DNA of 64,000 nucleotides from Rhizobium cauense (GTDB lineage Bacteria > Pseudomonadota > Alphaproteobacteria > Rhizobiales > Rhizobiaceae): assembly GCF_019511525.1 (NCBI RefSeq), contig NZ_JAEUAT010000008.1, forward strand, positions 62,001 through 126,000, given 5' to 3'. This document shows, one piece after another, positions 55,422 through 64,000 of this stretch (the stretch's first letter is position 1; each line of letters begins with the position of its first letter). Both the position numbers and the translations under genes were made by a program. The notes beneath the pieces were generated by a model, which was not told the origin of the DNA, made no database searches, and was given only the letters and a program-made list of their open reading frames with translations.

Positions 55422-55531
55422 CTGTCTGGCTTGCTGGCGTAGACAGTGGATCTGCCCAAGGGCTTCCAGAAGCGGTTGACTTCCTCCGTGAAATCAGAAC
55501 ATTTCGGGAACGATGAATGAGGAATGACGCC

Positions 55532-55771
55532 GTGGCCAATGCAGAGAAGTTTATCGTGCTCCCGTACCGCAAGAACCGGGGCAATCTTGTGCCGGGCGAG
55601 ATGCGGCAGGCATCGAATGCCGTTAGCGCGGAGAAAATCGCGACCTCCATGGCTGCGCGTTTCGTCGGTGTCGCGGCTTATGCCGTGATGGTTGACGAGG
55701 AGACCGGCGATATGTCGTCTCCGCGGCTCCTTGCCCGACACGGCGAGATCGCCGACATCAACGCGGCATAG
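55532..55771 (+). CDS. Small conserved hypothetical protein
   Basis: Protein of 79 residues (ANAEKFIVLPYRKNRGNLVPGEMRQASNAVSAEKIATSMAARFVGVAAYAVMVDEETGDMSSPRLL). No named domain recognised. GTG 55532 has GAGGAA seven bases upstream; an ATG at 55517 overlaps that site and is less likely. It is 10 bp before the DUF2161 gene and probably cotranscribed. Confidence 0.65.
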   Translation: MANAEKFIVLPYRKNRGNLVPGEMRQASNAVSAEKIATSMAARFVGVAAYAVMVDEETGDMSSPRLLARHGEIADINAA

Positions 55772-55781
55772 CCAAGTCCAG

Positions 55782-56492
55782 ATGGAAACCTCGCTCTATC
55801 TGCCGGTCAAAGCCTTTCTGGAGGCGGCGGGCTACGACGTCAAAGGCGAGATCGGCGGCTGCGATCTGGTGGGCCTCGGCGAGGGGGAGGCGCCTGTTGT
55901 CGTGGCGTGCGAACTCAAGCTCAGCTTCAACCTTGAACTCATCCTGCAGGCGGTCGATCGGGCCGCGATGAGCGACGAGGTGTGGATTGCTGCCCGTGTT
56001 TCCGCCAAGGGCAGGGGGCGCGAGGCCGACAAGCGCTATCGCGATCTCTGCCGCCGGTTGGGGATCGGTATGCTCGGCGTCTCCGATACCGGTGAAGTCA
56101 GCGTCATCGTCAGCTCCGTTTCGCCGATGCCGCGCACAAATCCGAAACGCCGGTCGCGCCTCGTCAGGGAGCATCAGCGCCGCCGCGGCGATCCCGCGAT
56201 CGGCGGCAGCACGCGCTCGCCTGTGATGACCGCCTACCGCCAGCGCGCGCTGCTCTGTGCCGCTGCACTCCAGCAGGGGTTCGTGCGGCCTCGCGACATG
56301 AAAGCGCTGGCGCCGGATGCTGGCAAGATCTTGCTTGGCAATGTTTACGGCTGGTTCGAGCGTCGGGAAAAGGGTGTCTATGCACTGACGCCGGCTGGCG
56401 AAGCCGCGCTCCTTCGCTGGCCGCAATCGATCGGCGCTGGAGCCGAAGTTGCGATGCTATCAGTGTCCTCGGACGCGGCGGAAAGTGTCTAG
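55782..56492 (+). CDS. DUF2161 putative PD-(D/E)XK nuclease-fold protein
   Basis: Protein of 236 residues matching DUF2161, predicted to have the PD-(D/E)XK phosphodiesterase fold. D28 lies in GGCDLVGLG, and E44/K46 lie in VVACELKL, the D...ExK active-site pattern. A basic linker (RTNPKRRSRLVREHQRRR) and a C-terminal winged-helix-like part with NVYGWFERREKGVYALTPAG follow. DNA cleavage is possible but substrate and role are unknown. ATG 55782 begins the family-like part; it is paired with the small hypothetical gene upstream. Confidence 0.82.
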   Translation: METSLYLPVKAFLEAAGYDVKGEIGGCDLVGLGEGEAPVVVACELKLSFNLELILQAVDRAAMSDEVWIAARVSAKGRGREADKRYRDLCRRLGIGMLGVSDTGEVSVIVSSVSPMPRTNPKRRSRLVREHQRRRGDPAIGGSTRSPVMTAYRQRALLCAAALQQGFVRPRDMKALAPDAGKILLGNVYGWFERREKGVYALTPAGEAALLRWPQSIGAGAEVAMLSVSSDAAESV

Positions 56493-56696
56493 CAATCGGT
56501 CTCTTCTTTGCCGGCATTTGGCATGAAGGTCGGGCACATGGAATCTTGCAGCCTTGGGTTTGACAAAATATGCATTCTCACACATATGAGCCTCATTGGC
56601 CGCCTGTGCGATTTTCGCGCGGGCGGTTTTGCGTTTGAATAGGCTAGGTTCTGCAATTCATTCGCATCCGCACTGATGTCTGCGCAGGGGATGAAG

Positions 56697-57611
56697 ATGG
56701 ACGAAAAGGGCAATCTCACGGTTCGGCGACTGGCGCTCTGGGGTATTCCCATGTCGCTGGGCGTCATGGGCCTGAAGATGGTCGCATGGTGGGTGACAGG
56801 TTCGGTGGCGCTGCTGTCGGACGGGCTGGAATCGACCGTCAATGTCGTTGCGGCCTTCATCGCTTTCTTCGTCATCCGCTATGCGCAGAAGCCGGCAGAC
56901 CATGACCACCCGTTTGGTCACCACAAGGCGGAGTACCTGTCGGCGGTGACCGAGGGCGTGCTGATCGTCGTGGCAGCGCTGTTGATCGTGAACGAAGCGA
57001 TCGGGCACCTTGCCGACCCGCGGATGCTGGATGCGCCCGCACTGGGTCTTGCTATCAATTTTGTCGCCGGTGTCATCAATGCGGTCTGGGCGCAGCTGCT
57101 GATCAGGACGGGGCGAAAATACCGATCGGCGGCGCTGACGGCGGATGGCCAACACATCATGTCCGATGTCGTCACCTCTGTGGGCGTCCTTATCGGCCTG
57201 CTGCTGGCACTCGCTACCGGTTACGCGATCTTCGACCCCGTGCTTGCCATCCTGGTCGCTGTCAACATTCTCTATCAAGGCTGGAAGGTGATCTCGTCTT
57301 CGATCGGCGGCCTGATGGATCAGGCAGTCACGCTCGAAGAGGAGGAGGCGATCAAGCAGGCAATTACCACCCATGCCGCAGGGTCAATCGGCGTGCATGA
57401 TCTGAAGACACGCCGCGCAGGCGCCGTCACCTTCATCGATTTTCATCTTGTCGTGCCGGCCGCCCTGTCTGTAAGGCAGGCGCACGATATCTGCGATCGC
57501 CTTGAAGATGCCATCCGTGCGGCGCATCCGGGCTCCAGCATCGCCATTCACGTCGAGCCCGAGGGCGAAAAGGCCCACGGTATTCGCGTCAAAGTTATCA
57601 AGGAGGCTTGA
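56697..57611 (+). CDS. Cation diffusion facilitator metal exporter
   Basis: Inner-membrane CDF-family protein of 304 residues with six helices and a cytoplasmic C-terminal domain. Site A residues are in LLSDGLESTVN (D) and ADGQHIMSDVVTSVG (H-x3-D); HDHPFGHHKAEYLSAVTEG is a family signature. The C-terminal domain has VHDLKTRRAGAVTFIDFHLVV. Zinc, iron or other divalent ions are candidates. ATG 56697 is chosen because AGGGG is then about seven bases upstream; 56676 and 56691 are alternatives. The stop is directly against the queF start. Confidence 0.88.
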   Translation: MDEKGNLTVRRLALWGIPMSLGVMGLKMVAWWVTGSVALLSDGLESTVNVVAAFIAFFVIRYAQKPADHDHPFGHHKAEYLSAVTEGVLIVVAALLIVNEAIGHLADPRMLDAPALGLAINFVAGVINAVWAQLLIRTGRKYRSAALTADGQHIMSDVVTSVGVLIGLLLALATGYAIFDPVLAILVAVNILYQGWKVISSSIGGLMDQAVTLEEEEAIKQAITTHAAGSIGVHDLKTRRAGAVTFIDFHLVVPAALSVRQAHDICDRLEDAIRAAHPGSSIAIHVEPEGEKAHGIRVKVIKEA

Positions 57612-58076
57612 ATGCCCACCACAGACGTTTCAAACCTGTCCATGCTGGGCAGCCAGACGGAATCTCCGAAGTCACCCGAGACCGCCGTGCTGGAGAAGGT
57701 ACCAGCTAGTCACGCCGGGACCGATTATGTTGTCCGTTTCACAGCGCCGGAGTTCACCTCACTCTGCCCGATGACGGGCCAACCCGATTTCGCCCATATC
57801 GTGATCGACTACATCCCGAACGAATGGCTGGTTGAATCAAAATCGCTGAAGCTCTTCCTGCATTCCTTCCGCAACCACGGGGCCTTCCACGAGGATTGCT
57901 CTGTATACATCGCCAAGCGGTTGGTCGAGCTGCTCGATCCGAAGTGGCTGAGGATCGGCGCCTACTGGTATCCGCGTGGCGGCATTCCGATCGATGTATT
58001 CTGGCAGACCGGCAAACCGCCCGAGGGTGTCTGGCTTCCCGACCAGGGTGTCGCCACCTATCGTGGACGTGGCTAA
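57612..58076 (+). CDS. queF: NADPH-dependent 7-cyano-7-deazaguanine reductase
   Basis: QueF of 154 residues, unimodular type, reduces preQ0 to preQ1 in queuosine synthesis for tRNA modification. The active-site Cys52 and Asp59 lie in [10 protein letters not shown], and [16 protein letters not shown] is the NADPH-site region. AAGGAGG (57599-57605) lies six bases upstream. It starts directly after the CDF stop codon, so the two are cotranscribed. No other queuosine gene is in the window. Confidence 0.95.
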   Translation: MPTTDVSNLSMLGSQTESPKSPETAVLEKVPASHAGTDYVVRFTAPEFTSLCPMTGQPDFAHIVIDYIPNEWLVESKSLKLFLHSFRNHGAFHEDCSVYIAKRLVELLDPKWLRIGAYWYPRGGIPIDVFWQTGKPPEGVWLPDQGVATYRGRG

Positions 58077-58131
58077 GTCGCACAAGATTGGGGCACAGCA
58101 AAACGCCTGACGGTCGCGTCCAATCGCGACC

Positions 58132-58971
58132 TCAAAGGTGGTCGTAATCGGACGCGAAGGAGAACTTGGCGGTATCCATATCGATCTGTCGCCTTTCGCT
58201 TCGAAGATGTGCTTTCACGAGATTGCGGGCCTTGATGAACTCGAGACGCAAGCGCATGAAATGTTTGCGTAGCTTACTCTTTGGCCTGAACGTGTCGTCT
58301 TCGGATGCCCGGACGAACGGTGCGCTGTCGGCGCTGTCGCCGAGAAAGCGCAGCTGGACGACCGGAGCTGGCTCAATCTGAAAGGCTGCCATCCACGATC
58401 TATGCCAAAAGTGTGCATCGACCAGTGCATAGTCCTTCGTATCCTCAAGCATCCTGGCGGCGGCTTGCGGTCCGATGACGTAGCCCGCCAGGCCGAGCCG
58501 ATTTTGAAAGACGCGGGTTGCCTTGTGGCCGCTGTCATCATTCATCCACAGCGGCGACTTCGCCATGATATGGGGCAGGGGCACAAATTCCAGATCGTAG
58601 ACGCAATTCCAGGCGTCGTCGCGTGCGCGGATGGTTTTTATCACCTCGACAATATCGGTCGAGAGGACGGCATCGTCTTCCAGGATGATTGTCTGTTCGT
58701 TTCGCTCGGCGACGACTTTCCAGGCCATCCTATGCGATGTGAAGCAAGCTATGTCCTGGCGAAGCGTCGGACTCGGCCAATTGTTCGCAGCCTTCTGACA
58801 GTCTTCCGGGGACAGGTGGCTCGCTTCGAACGCATCGAGGAAGCGATATGTCAATCCGAGCCTCGCCATCTGCTGAGACTGAAAACGCCTTCTTTCGTTC
58901 TCGGACTTGCGACTGATGATAAGGATATTCAAAAAGGTCTTGCCTGGTAGGTGATAGCCATAGCGTTCCAA
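58132..58971 (-). CDS. Glycosyltransferase family 25 protein
   Basis: Glycosyltransferase of about 279 residues of the GT25/LPS type. The sugar-donor motif TIILEDDAVLS carries the EDD triad, and early ILIISRKSENERRRFQSQQMARLGLTYRFLDAF is the family N-terminus. It may add sugars to lipopolysaccharide or capsule. The start is uncertain: only TTG codons (58971 or 58932) fit the family's N-terminus. No other LPS gene is near. It converges on queF. Confidence 0.82.
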   Translation of the reverse strand: MERYGYHLPGKTFLNILIISRKSENERRRFQSQQMARLGLTYRFLDAFEASHLSPEDCQKAANNWPSPTLRQDIACFTSHRMAWKVVAERNEQTIILEDDAVLSTDIVEVIKTIRARDDAWNCVYDLEFVPLPHIMAKSPLWMNDDSGHKATRVFQNRLGLAGYVIGPQAAARMLEDTKDYALVDAHFWHRSWMAAFQIEPAPVVQLRFLGDSADSAPFVRASEDDTFRPKSKLRKHFMRLRLEFIKARNLVKAHLRSERRQIDMDTAKFSFASDYDHL

Positions 58972-59099
58972 ATCTTATCGAGACGTTCGCCTCTATCGTC
59001 AAGGTTAGTCACCGACACCACATGCAGGTCCACAGGAATGGCGCGGGCATCACTGTTTATGACGCAGCAGCGGACCTCCTGTAGAGATAGCCAAACGGA

Positions 59100-59906
59100 T
59101 CAGGCGAAATTATCGTCACTGCCGAAGTCGGACTGATCGTCGTCAGCGGAATCGTCATCACTGGTGTCGTAGTCGGCCTGCTGCAGACCGGCGGCGTCGT
59201 TGTTGTCGCCATCGTTATTCGTGGCGTTGTCGGCTGCCTGCTGCTTGTCGCCGTCGTTGCTGAAATAGTTGTTGATGACGGTCTCTTCCGTGGGGGCATT
59301 GCCGAAGGGATTATTGCCGGCAAGTGGAGAACCCCAACCGAGCGACGACGTGTGGCTCCCGAAGATCCCGCTCAATGTATTGGCGAGCAACATACCGCCT
59401 GCGACCCCTGCCGCCGTGCCAAGCGCACCCTGGAGGAAGCTGCCGCCGGCAGAGGGCGCCGCCGCCTGCGGGTTCCAGGGTCCGGTAGGTTGCTGAGGCA
59501 TGGCGCGGGGGGCGGTGTCGAAACCGCGATCCTGCTGGATTTGCTGGCGTGGCGCGCTTCCCCACGGACCGGAGGCGGGTGGAGGTGCTGCCGGTTGCTG
59601 CGGCGGGGTGGAACTGCTGCCGAAGATCGAGCTCAGGAAGCCGCCGCCCTGCTCGGCCTTGTGGTATTCGCTGTGGTCAGCCTCGAGGAGGCGAATGCGC
59701 TCTTCCAGCTGCTTGATGTGATTGGCCGCCGCTTCCAAGCCCTTTTCCTGCACTATCACGGCCTGTGCCAGATAGTAGGTGGCATAGGGCTGCTCGCGTG
59801 TTCCCTGATCGATCAGCGCTTCGGCGTCGCGGTCACGCGGGGTTGCCGAGGCGGTGCGAACGCGCTCGAAAAGGGCCGTCAACAGTTGGCGTTCTTCGGG
59901 TGACAT
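59100..59906 (-). CDS. DUF2076 domain protein
   Basis: Protein of 268 residues matching DUF2076. Helical N-terminus (residues about 1-80: SPEERQLLTALFERVRTAS...RDRDAEALIDQGTREQPYATYYLAQAVIVQEKGLEAA), then a Pro/Gln/Gly-rich low-complexity part, a glycine/alanine-rich FLQGALGTAAGVAGGMLLANTLSGIFG helix, and an acidic tail rich in Asp/Asn. The function is unknown; the family is named for a putative periplasmic ligand-binding protein. GGAGACCGGCC precedes the ATG. Confidence 0.85.
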   Translation of the reverse strand: MSPEERQLLTALFERVRTASATPRDRDAEALIDQGTREQPYATYYLAQAVIVQEKGLEAAANHIKQLEERIRLLEADHSEYHKAEQGGGFLSSIFGSSSTPPQQPAAPPPASGPWGSAPRQQIQQDRGFDTAPRAMPQQPTGPWNPQAAAPSAGGSFLQGALGTAAGVAGGMLLANTLSGIFGSHTSSLGWGSPLAGNNPFGNAPTEETVINNYFSNDGDKQQAADNATNNDGDNNDAAGLQQADYDTSDDDSADDDQSDFGSDDNFA

Positions 59907-60121
59907 GGCCGGTCTCCTTGTTGCTCGCGATCTTTCGCTTAAGGATGACGTAGGAATGGATTTCGACTTTTCAAAGCCATACCAAGTTACATTTCGGTAA
60001 GCCAGATGGGCGGCCTAACCATATCTTCATCCGTTCCGTGGCTTGTCTTTTTCCCGCATTGTTTTACGCATGGAGTCGCACTATGTGCGAGGAACCCGAA
60101 TTCGACGTAAGAGAGGTTCGA

Positions 60122-60709
60122 ATGTACGAAGAAGAAGAACAGGACGACAAGACGAAGGAACTGCCGCTCGGCAAGGAAACGGAGGCGAACCTTTTCAAGT
60201 CGCGTTCGATCTTCATCTACGGGCCGATTACGCAGGAACTCGCGCAGAAGGTCTGCACGCAGCTTGTGGCGCTCGCAGCGGCCAATGACGACGATATTCG
60301 CATCTACGTCAATTCGCCCGGCGGCCATGTCGAATCCGGCGATTCGATCCACGACATGATCAAGTTCATCAAGCCGAAGGTCTGGATGATCGGAACCGGC
60401 TGGGTCGCCTCGGCCGGCGCGCTGATTTATGTCGCAGCGCCGAAGGAACAGCGCATTTGCCTGCCGAACACTCGCTTCCTGCTCCACCAACCGTCCGGTG
60501 GCACGCGCGGCATGGCGTCCGACATCGAGATCCAGGCTCGCGAGATCATCAAGATGAACGAGCGCCTGAACAAGATCATGTCGGCGGCAACCGGCCAGCC
60601 TTACGAGAAGATCGCTGCCGATACCGATCGCGACTACTGGCTTTCTGCGGAAGAAGCCAAGGCCTATGGCCTCGTTTCGCGCATCGTAACGTCGCAGTCC
60701 GAAATCTGA
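60122..60709 (+). CDS. clpP: ATP-dependent Clp protease proteolytic subunit paralogue
   Basis: ClpP-like serine protease of 195 residues. The triad is intact: S98 in VASAGA, H122 in LLHQPSGG, D171 in [13 protein letters not shown], at spacings very close to E. coli ClpP. The N-terminus is short and strongly acidic ([10 protein letters not shown]), unlike the usual ClpP start, and may alter docking to ClpA/X. Rhizobia carry several clpP genes; no clpX is adjacent. ATG 60122 has GAGAGG five bases before it; 60083 is an alternative. Confidence 0.9.
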   Translation: MYEEEEQDDKTKELPLGKETEANLFKSRSIFIYGPITQELAQKVCTQLVALAAANDDDIRIYVNSPGGHVESGDSIHDMIKFIKPKVWMIGTGWVASAGALIYVAAPKEQRICLPNTRFLLHQPSGGTRGMASDIEIQAREIIKMNERLNKIMSAATGQPYEKIAADTDRDYWLSAEEAKAYGLVSRIVTSQSEI

Positions 60710-60724
60710 TTTTGTGCTATGAGA

Positions 60725-60764
60725 AGCGCCCTTGCTTGCCGGAAGGCGGGCGAGGGCGCTTTTT
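60725..60764 (+). terminator. Terminator after the clpP paralogue
   Basis: AGCGCCCTTGC (60725-60735) pairs with GCGAGGGCGCT (60750-60760), with one T-G pair, followed by TTTT. Starts 15 bases after the stop codon. Confidence 0.88.
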
Positions 60765-60796
60765 CATTTTCGGCAACCTGGCCGCGGAGTTTCATC

Positions 60797-61525
60797 GTGC
60801 CTGACTTGCACTACGACCATCCGCGTCTGGCAGTTCTTTATGATCTCCTCTGCGGTTGGTCTGCAGACCGCGATTTCTATCTCTCGCTGGCAGACGGGGA
60901 ACCGAAGTCGATCCTCGATCTTGGCTGTGGAACCGGACTGATCTGCGATGCCTATGCAGCACGCGGGCACGATGTGACCGGCGCGGATCCTTCGTCGTCG
61001 ATGCTCGATATCGCCAGTCAAAAGCCACATGGCGACAGGATCGAATGGGTCGAGTGCTATTCCCAGGATTTCCGATCCGATAAGCGCTTCGATTTGATCA
61101 TCATGACAGGTCATGCCTTTCAGGTGTTGCTTGATGAGACCGCCGTCCTCGCGGCTTTAGCCGCCATGCGCGACCACCTGGCGGATGGAGGTCGCATCGT
61201 CTTCGAATCCCGCAACCCTGAAATCGACTGGAAGACACGGTGGGACGGCGGTGCGGCCGAGGTCGTTCACGATGAGCTTGTCGTCCGTGAGACGCGGGAC
61301 GTGGTCTCGTACGGCAAAGGGCGGATTCATTTCGAAACCAGCTATCATTTCCCCGGCGAGACTTTGGTTTCATCGAGCAAACTTCTGTTTCTGTCTCACA
61401 GGGAGATCGAGCGATATCTCCACGTTTCCGGGCTGCGGACCGAGGCTGTCTATGGCGATTGGAGCCGTGGACCGTTCGACGAGCTGATGTCAGAGGAAAT
61501 GATTTTCGTCGTCAGGCACGCCTAG
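60797..61525 (+). CDS. Class I SAM-dependent methyltransferase
   Basis: Methyltransferase of 242 residues with motif I LDLGCGTG at about 40-47, GADPSSSMLDIA as motif II and a FDLIIMTGHAFQVLLD region. The substrate is unknown. GTG 60797 has GGAG eight bases upstream and gives the usual short N-terminus; the ATG at 60719 lies in the clpP terminator and is rejected. Between the ClpP and BenE-type genes, with no clear shared function. Confidence 0.85.
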   Translation: MPDLHYDHPRLAVLYDLLCGWSADRDFYLSLADGEPKSILDLGCGTGLICDAYAARGHDVTGADPSSSMLDIASQKPHGDRIEWVECYSQDFRSDKRFDLIIMTGHAFQVLLDETAVLAALAAMRDHLADGGRIVFESRNPEIDWKTRWDGGAAEVVHDELVVRETRDVVSYGKGRIHFETSYHFPGETLVSSSKLLFLSHREIERYLHVSGLRTEAVYGDWSRGPFDELMSEEMIFVVRHA

Positions 61526-61598
61526 GTGGATGGGGCAGGCTGATAGGTACCGAATGGTGCCAATCTGCACTTGCGCAAGTCCACCTGATACGGCTTCC

Positions 61599-62813
61599 AT
61601 GCGAACGTTCTACCGCTCGAGTCCCGCGATGCTCAAAGACTTTTCCATTCAAGCCCTCTTCATGGGCATTCTCACCACATTCGTGGGATTTGCCAGCTCC
61701 TTTGCGGTTGTGCTGCACGGCCTGCAGAGTGTCGGCGCGACGGATGCGCAGGCGGCATCGGGCCTGATGGCTCTGTCGATCGCGCTGGGCCTGTGCGCGA
61801 TTGTGCTCAGCTCCGTAACGCGGCTGCCCATTAGCATCGCATGGTCGACGCCGGGCGGGGCGCTGCTTGCAAGTACCGGTGTGGTGGAAGGCGGGTTCAA
61901 TGCGGCGGTCGGCGCGTTTCTCATCTGCGCGCTGCTTATCGTCATTGCCGGGCTGTTCAAGCCGCTCGGTCGTGCGGTGGCTGCGATTCCCGCGCCCCTG
62001 GCCAATGCAATGCTCGCCGGCGTGCTGATCGGCTTGTGCTTTGCGCCGGTGAGAGCGATCGGCTTCAATCCGCTGCTTGGCTTGCCGATCGTCGTGGCGT
62101 GGATTGTCGTTGGCGCGTTCAAGCGGCTCTGGGCGGTGCCGGCAGCGCTCGCGGCTTTCGTCCTGGTGGTCGCCTTCGGCGTGGACGTTCCCGATGGAGC
62201 GCTTGGTTCGCTCGAGCAGGCGCTGCGGCCGCCGGTCGAGTTCGTGATGCCTGTCTTCAATCTACCGGCGTTCGTCTCGATCGCGCTGCCGCTTTTCATC
62301 GTCACCATGGCGTCGCAGAATATTCCCGGAATCGCGGTCCTGAAGGTCAACGGCTACGAGCCGAAGCCGGGGCCGCTCTTTTCGGTGACCGGCCTGTTCT
62401 CGATCCTGTCGGCGCCGTTCGGGGGGCATGCGGTGAATCTGGCTGCCATCACGGCGGCGATGTGCGCCGGCCAGGACGCGCATCCGGATCCGGCGCGGCG
62501 CTATTGGGCGGTTCTCGTATCAGGCATCTCCTATGTCATCCTCGGGCTGCTGGCGGGAGCAGTGACGACTTTCGTCGCGCTGGCGCCGCCGATCCTGATC
62601 CAGGCGGTGGCGGGTCTCGCGTTGGTCGGCGCCTTCTCGGGTTCGGCAATGGCGGCTTTCCAGGCTCCCGAGTCGCGGGAGGCTGCGGCCATCACCTTCC
62701 TGCTGACGGCGTCGGGCGTTTCCTTCGCGGGTATCTCCGGGGCATTCTGGGGATTGCTTGCGGGTGGATTGATGTTGGCGCTGTCACGGTTTGTGCAGGC
62801 GGCGAAAAAATAG
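61599..62813 (+). CDS. BenE-family benzoate/aromatic acid:proton symporter
   Basis: Inner-membrane transporter of about 404 residues with roughly twelve helices of the BenE type (benzoate/H+ symporter). Signature-like regions are AIVLSSVTRLPISIAWSTPGGALLAST, TMASQNIPGIAVLKVNGYEP and SAPFGGHAVNLAAITAAMCAG. The substrate is likely aromatic carboxylate, but no degradation gene is adjacent. ATG 61599 or 61629 is the start; neither has a strong ribosome site. Confidence 0.85.
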   Translation: MRTFYRSSPAMLKDFSIQALFMGILTTFVGFASSFAVVLHGLQSVGATDAQAASGLMALSIALGLCAIVLSSVTRLPISIAWSTPGGALLASTGVVEGGFNAAVGAFLICALLIVIAGLFKPLGRAVAAIPAPLANAMLAGVLIGLCFAPVRAIGFNPLLGLPIVVAWIVVGAFKRLWAVPAALAAFVLVVAFGVDVPDGALGSLEQALRPPVEFVMPVFNLPAFVSIALPLFIVTMASQNIPGIAVLKVNGYEPKPGPLFSVTGLFSILSAPFGGHAVNLAAITAAMCAGQDAHPDPARRYWAVLVSGISYVILGLLAGAVTTFVALAPPILIQAVAGLALVGAFSGSAMAAFQAPESREAAAITFLLTASGVSFAGISGAFWGLLAGGLMLALSRFVQAAKK

Positions 62814-62822
62814 ACGGAGGGA

Positions 62823-62851
62823 TTGCCAGTTTTTTGTACCCCGGCTATACA
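62823..62851 (+). promoter_or_regulatory. Candidate promoter of the leuL-leuA unit
   Basis: TTGCCA (62823-62828) and TATACA (62846-62851) spaced exactly 17 bp. Only seven bases separate the -10 from the ATG of the leader peptide, so transcription likely starts at the ATG. Confidence 0.65.
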
Positions 62852-62858
62852 CGCTGCC

Positions 62859-62984
62859 ATGAAGAACACGGGCATCATGATTTCTGAGCAGATTGTTCGC
62901 GGGCGCATCGCCCTGCGCGACAATACGCGCGCCCTTACCTCGCTTCTTCTCCTCGGCCTTACGCGCGGTTGCCGGGTCCGTTGA
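62859..62984 (+). CDS. leuL: Probable leucine leader peptide of leuA
   Basis: A 41-codon frame, MKNTGIMISEQIVRG... ending ALTSLLLLGLTRGCRVR and TGA at 62982. The codons CTT CTT CTC CTC GGC CTT (62943-62960) give five Leu in six residues, which is the pattern of a leucine attenuation peptide. The promoter lies so close that the ATG would be the first codon of the RNA. It is 160 bp before leuA. A second ATG at 62877 would give a shorter peptide with the same Leu run. Confidence 0.8.
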   Translation: MKNTGIMISEQIVRGRIALRDNTRALTSLLLLGLTRGCRVR

Positions 62985-63027
62985 GGAGCGCCCGGCGGCC
63001 GAAAGCCCGCCCAGGCCATCGCTCCTC
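62949..63027 (+). promoter_or_regulatory. Candidate attenuator-like structure before leuA
   Basis: Segment 1, CTCCTC (62949-62954, two Leu codons), can pair with GAGGAG (62983-62988). Segment 2, GAGGAGCG (62983-62990), can instead pair with CGCTCCTC (63020-63027), which encloses a GGCGG/CCGCC hairpin. GCCGGG/CCCGGC (62971-62976 with 62991-62996) is a further conflicting stem. No T-run follows, so a standard rho-independent terminator is not seen. See the findings for a possible translational model. Confidence 0.5.
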
Positions 63028-63048
63028 GTGACCAATCCCGAAAACTGA

Positions 63049-64000
<952 letters not shown>

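Overview
The window is about 64 kb of GC-rich chromosome-like DNA from an alphaproteobacterium of the Rhizobiaceae (Ensifer/Sinorhizobium, Rhizobium or a close relative). The evidence is a fused trpE(G) behind a trpL leader peptide with three Trp codons, BacA, a choXWV choline transporter, RirA-type iron boxes, a bdhA-xdhA-xdhB operon of the kind known from Sinorhizobium meliloti, and many rhizobial conserved hypotheticals. I recognise the genus-level group only; the species cannot be read from the sequence. No rRNA, tRNA, CRISPR, phage, IS element or plasmid replication gene was seen.

Layout. 1-10 kb: purine catabolism (guanine deaminase, urate hydroxylase PuuD, xanthine dehydrogenase XdhAB in an operon with 3-hydroxybutyrate dehydrogenase) with LysR regulators and a DUF1127 small protein. 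10-18 kb: glycerol kinase, an MFS permease, a MYG1-family protein, then an ECF42-type sigma factor module (DGPF/YCII protein, sigma factor, SRPBCC protein, DoxX protein with an apparent frameshift) and a flavin-dependent oxidoreductase. 18-28 kb: a methionine aminopeptidase, a P-loop kinase, a PadR/MFS divergent pair, BacA, a polysaccharide deacetylase, NnrU, and the TPR protein-Der GTPase pair. 28-39 kb: a GT4 glycosyltransferase, KdgK-like sugar kinase, alpha-glucosidase, adenine deaminase, a PLP ammonia-lyase divergent from an Lrp regulator, a branched-chain amino-acid binding protein, an omega-aminotransferase and a NolR-like ArsR regulator. 39-50 kb: a HugZ-like protein, choXWV, thymidine kinase, a pair of uncharacterised genes including DUF2333, a LuxR regulator, a UPF0114 protein, formate-tetrahydrofolate ligase and an extensin-like protein. 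50-64 kb: a TonB-dependent heme receptor, trpE(G), a DUF2161 nuclease-fold protein, a CDF metal exporter, QueF, a GT25 glycosyltransferase, a DUF2076 protein, a ClpP paralogue, a methyltransferase, a BenE-type transporter and the 5' part of leuA.

How genes work together. Guanine -> xanthine (GuaD) -> urate (XdhAB) -> 5-hydroxyisourate (PuuD) forms an almost continuous route, with adenine deaminase 24 kb away; XdhC, needed for cofactor insertion in many bacteria, is not here. Iron or heme supply links the heme receptor (two IRO boxes) and the HugZ-like protein. Choline uptake is complete as a three-gene ABC operon.

The most informative signals are regulatory: the same TGTCGG-N17-CGTC promoter in front of both transcription units around the ECF42 sigma factor; a leucine-rich leader peptide before leuA that appears to start at its own transcription start, with mutually exclusive pairings but no U-tract terminator; a trpL attenuator with the same near-leaderless design; a three-copy 14-bp repeat operator between padR and an MFS gene; and a structured, non-coding stretch at 46.8-46.9 kb that I cannot name.
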